Below, in pieces: positions 62,039-64,000 of a DNA stretch of 64,000 nt. The translations under genes were made by a program, and so were the position numbers. The notes below the pieces were generated by a model. That model saw only the letters and a list, made by a program, of their open reading frames with translations, was not told the DNA's origin and made no database searches. Within the stretch, counting starts at the first letter, position 1. Each line of letters opens with the position of its first letter. Origin of the DNA: an uncultured Alphaproteobacteria bacterium (lineage in GTDB: Bacteria; Pseudomonadota; Alphaproteobacteria; RF32; CAG-239); NCBI GenBank assembly GCA_934273635.1, contig CAKQSV010000001.1, forward strand, positions 1 through 64,000. The letters are read 5' to 3'.

Positions 62039-62152
62039 GCGGACGAGAACCCACGGTGACAGTGGGTTTGACTACCAGCGAGAGGCAGACGGAGTATGCC
62101 GGCGCTTTTGAAAAAAGCGTGAGCGCCTGTGCGGCTAGCGGAACGCGACGCC
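62039..62152. other. 114-bp spacer between the two tRNA-end repeats
   Basis: No gene. Contains two hairpins: AACCCAC/GTGGGTT with a 7-base loop, and GGCGC...GCGCC with an inner GCTTTT/AAAAGC. Looks like a small structured insert or a repetitive element carried with the duplicated tRNA end. Confidence 0.5.
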
Positions 62153-62227
62153 AGTCCCGCCGCTGACGCCAATTGGGAAAAAACGCCGTGCCGAAAGGTG
62201 CGGTGTTTTTTTTGCAATCAGGATGTG
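62153..62227 (+). repeat. Direct repeat copy 2: tRNA 3' end plus terminator
   Basis: 75 bases, identical to copy 1 except one fewer T in the T-run. It contains only the tRNA 3' part, so it is not a tRNA gene. Confidence 0.9.
62178..62213 (+). terminator. Duplicated terminator
   Basis: Same GAAA-loop hairpin and T-run as in copy 1. Confidence 0.75.
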
Positions 62228-62253
62228 AACCGTACCCCAGAAGTCGGACAAGT
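62226..62253. mobile_element. Possible IS3-family terminal inverted repeat remnant
   Basis: Begins TGAACCGTACCCCAGAAG and continues with CGGACA, resembling the TGxACxGxxCCCC...GGACA ends of IS150-type IS3-family elements. No transposase and no partner end are in the window, so this is a solo end at best. Confidence 0.3.
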
Positions 62254-62293
62254 AAAAAAGTGGCGGGACAAGATGGGTGTTGGGGTTACACCC

Positions 62294-62325
62294 AAAAAAA
62301 ACGCCTTTCGGTAGAGAAAGACGTT
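62294..62325 (-). terminator. Terminator of the dnaX-ybaB-recR operon
   Basis: On the minus strand: AACGTCTTTC, loop TCTACC, GAAAGGCGTT (one wobble), T-run of eight. Confidence 0.88.
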
Positions 62326-62349
62326 GAGCGATAATAAAATCCCAATACC

Positions 62350-62943
62350 TTAAAGGGTTTTGCGGGAATTGAGCGCGAGTTGGATTGTGCCTTCGTCCAT
62401 ATAATCCAGTTCTCCACCCATCGGAATTCCTTGCGCCAGTGTGGTGATTTTGAGGTTGTATTCTTTAAAGCGAGAGACCAGATAGTGCGAGGTGATTTGC
62501 CCGTCAACCGTGGCCGGCAGCGCCAAAATCAACTCAGTCACCCCGCCTGTCGCCAAGCGTTTTTCAAGACTCTCAATATTCAAATCCTCAGCGGTGACAC
62601 CATCCAACGCCGACAAAACGCCGCCCAAAACATGATACTTTCCCTTAAAAAAAGACACACGTTCCATCGCCCACAAATCAGCGACATCCTGCACCACGCA
62701 AACGACGTTATCGTCACGAAGTTCGGAGGCGCAAATTGAACACGGGTTTTGCGTGTCATAATTGCCGCAGATTTCGCAAGTTTTAATATTTTCCGCCACC
62801 TCGGTCAGGCTTTGAATCAGCGGCAGGAGCAAGGTGTCGCGTTTTTTCAGCAACTGCAAAGTAATACGGCGAGCCGAGCGTGTGCCCAAAGACGGCAACT
62901 TTGACACCAGTTTTATCAGTTTTTCAATTTCGGTTCCGGACAC
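62350..62943 (-). CDS. recR: Recombination mediator RecR
   Basis: 197 residues, usual size. Helix-hairpin-helix part near the start (LVSKLPSLGTRSARRITLQLL), zinc finger CEICGNYDTQNPCSIC (about 56-71), then a Toprim domain (NVVCVVQDVADLWAMER... ELILALPATVDGQ) and the GIPMGGELDYMDEGT end. Loads RecA together with RecF/RecO at gaps. Last gene of the conserved dnaX-ybaB-recR operon. Confidence 0.97.
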   Translation of the reverse strand: MSGTEIEKLIKLVSKLPSLGTRSARRITLQLLKKRDTLLLPLIQSLTEVAENIKTCEICGNYDTQNPCSICASELRDDNVVCVVQDVADLWAMERVSFFKGKYHVLGGVLSALDGVTAEDLNIESLEKRLATGGVTELILALPATVDGQITSHYLVSRFKEYNLKITTLAQGIPMGGELDYMDEGTIQLALNSRKTL

Positions 62944-62955
62944 GATGACACCACC

Positions 62956-63276
62956 TTAGAACGGAAGTTTCAGACCGCCGAGGTTCAAACCGCCGGTGAC
63001 TTCTTTCATGCCGTCTTCCATTAATTTTTCGGCTTTGTTGTGCGCGTCGTTAAAAGCGGCAACAATCAAATCTTCTAACACGTCAACCTCGTCAGCAACC
63101 AACAATGATTTGTCAATACTGACTTTTTTAGCCTCGGACTTGCCATTAATCACAACCTTAACCATGCCTGCGCCACTGGTGCCCTCAACCTCTTGCAAAG
63201 ACAGTTTTGACTGGGTTTCTTCCATACGTTTTTGCATCATTTGCGCTTGTTTCATTAAACCTTGGATATTCATCAT
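62956..63276 (-). CDS. ybaB: YbaB/EbfC nucleoid-associated protein
   Basis: 106 residues; start MMNIQGLMKQAQMMQKRMEE, then VEGTSGAGMVKVVINGKSEAKKVSID and the DLIVAAFNDAHNKAE helix, typical of the dimeric DNA-binding YbaB family. Its start codon overlaps the dnaX stop by one base, and recR follows after 12 bases. Confidence 0.95.
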   Translation of the reverse strand: MMNIQGLMKQAQMMQKRMEETQSKLSLQEVEGTSGAGMVKVVINGKSEAKKVSIDKSLLVADEVDVLEDLIVAAFNDAHNKAEKLMEDGMKEVTGGLNLGGLKLPF

Positions 63277-64000
63277 TATTCGTTTTCCTCATCAAAAATT
63301 AAGTCATTGTTATTATCCGAGCCCAACTCGACAACCGAGCTTTCGGCATTTTGAACGCGGCGGATAAGGCTCTCGATTTTGGCGCCTTTGAACTCAGCCA
63401 TAATAGCCCTAACCAAAGGATACGCCATAACGTCTCGTTGTTCGCGTTCCAGAGCCTGATTTTCTTTGTCGGCAAGGGTTTCGCCCAAAACGCCGCTTTG
63501 GGTTTCAATATCCCAATTAAGTCCCGTGGTCTCTTGCAAAATTTTGTGAAAATTGGCAATAAATTCGGGGTGAATCTTGTCTGACACCGTCATTTTTATG
63601 CGACCGGCGGCAAACTCTTTAACACAGACATCGTGCTTGAGAGAATAAACCAACAACGGGTACTTGCGCATTTCTAAAAAGCTGACCAAATCTTCAATTT
63701 TGGCAAATTCCGAGACGGTTATTTTTTTTTCGCTCTGCTCCGGTATGGCGGCAGAGTTGGCGGACGGCGCCGAAGATACGGACGGGCGACTGAGCGCCGT
63801 GGTTTGCGGCAAACCCCTTAAATCAGAGTTTTTTTTTACGTCGTTTAAAAGTTCGTAAGGCGTAGGCAACGACGCCGAATAAGCCACGCGAATCAAAATC
63901 ATCTCAAGGGCGTCGATCTGCACCGGAGAAATTTGGATTTCTCCCAAGCCTTTTATCATCATCTGCCAAATTTTTGACAGGATGGCGATTGAAACACCGC
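63276..64000 (-). CDS. dnaX: DNA polymerase III gamma/tau subunit, C-terminal part (runs off the window)
   Basis: About 240 residues are visible; the frame stays open to the window edge (upstream codons read SIAILSKIWQ before MMIKGLGEI), so the ATPase part lies outside. The visible part has the clamp-loader domain III end (KIWQMMIKGLGEIQISPVQIDALEMILIRVAY), a linker, and a tau-type C-terminal domain with LNWDIETQSGVLGETLADKENQALEREQRDVMAYPLVRAIMAEF. The operon context with ybaB and recR confirms the call. Any ATG within the window is internal, not the start. Confidence 0.93.
   Translation of the reverse strand, partial: GVSIAILSKIWQMMIKGLGEIQISPVQIDALEMILIRVAYSASLPTPYELLNDVKKNSDLRGLPQTTALSRPSVSSAPSANSAAIPEQSEKKITVSEFAKIEDLVSFLEMRKYPLLVYSLKHDVCVKEFAAGRIKMTVSDKIHPEFIANFHKILQETTGLNWDIETQSGVLGETLADKENQALEREQRDVMAYPLVRAIMAEFKGAKIESLIRRVQNAESSVVELGSDNNNDLIFDEENE

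Noticed and set aside
61872..62314. Small open frames over the tRNA and its repeats
   Set aside because: They are antisense or read-through translations of tRNA and terminator sequence, a common artefact.

Overview
The window looks like a chromosomal segment of an uncultured, AT-leaning alphaproteobacterium, probably host- or gut-associated. Supporting signs are the dnaX-ybaB-recR operon at the right edge, a periplasmic SH3 protein of an alphaproteobacterial type, and a full-length vir-type type IV secretion system (T4SS) resembling an expanded Rickettsiales-like vir set. The organism is an inference; no rRNA or other marker is present.

Layout. 1-3019: sparse region with two lipoproteins, a degenerate alpha/beta-hydrolase and an intergenic array of palindromes. 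3020-13314 (+): a tight operon of one 61-residue membrane protein and four VirB6/TrbL-like channel proteins. Two of these carry embedded wall-acting domains: an M23 peptidase and a lysozyme-like region. 13381-14248 (-): two small secreted LprI-like proteins. 14461-15432 (+): a regulator with two HTH domains. 15495-46799 (-): a vir cluster in nearly canonical order, virB3, virB4, four VirB5-like coiled-coil proteins, virB8, virB7, virB8, virB9(+SPOR), a membrane-anchored repeat protein, virB10, virB11, then four accessory genes including a short secretin-like lipoprotein. 46899-55201 (-): a complete IncI/R64-type thin-pilus set in R64 order, pilL-N-O-P-Q-R-S. 55307-57525 (-): a periplasm-spanning OmpA-like protein and an SH3 protein. 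57616-61727: an M20 peptidase, a GH13 glucosidase and a DUF4143 ATPase. 61905-62325: tRNA-Arg(CCU) whose 3' end plus terminator is duplicated, and a possible IS3-type end. 62350-64000 (-): recR, ybaB and the 3' part of dnaX.

The most striking feature is a 17-residue repeat (consensus xxxxDGxVVDxxGxxIG, 51 bp). By length it occurs about 106 times in the VirB10 protein, about 73 times in the protein just upstream of it, and five times at the C-terminus of the fourth VirB6. VirB10 here is apparently split in two. The upstream protein keeps the N-terminal cytoplasmic tail and transmembrane anchor, while the downstream protein has a signal peptide and the C-terminal TrbI barrel. The shared repeat could join the two halves and the VirB6 channel across an unusually long periplasmic span.

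Working model (inference): a cell-envelope machine combining a vir translocon with built-in peptidoglycan-cutting modules, a SPOR-anchored VirB9, a greatly elongated repeat scaffold and an adjacent type IVb pilus for contact. No VirD4 coupling ATPase, relaxase or obvious VirB2 pilin is in the window, so the cargo (DNA or protein) cannot be told from here.
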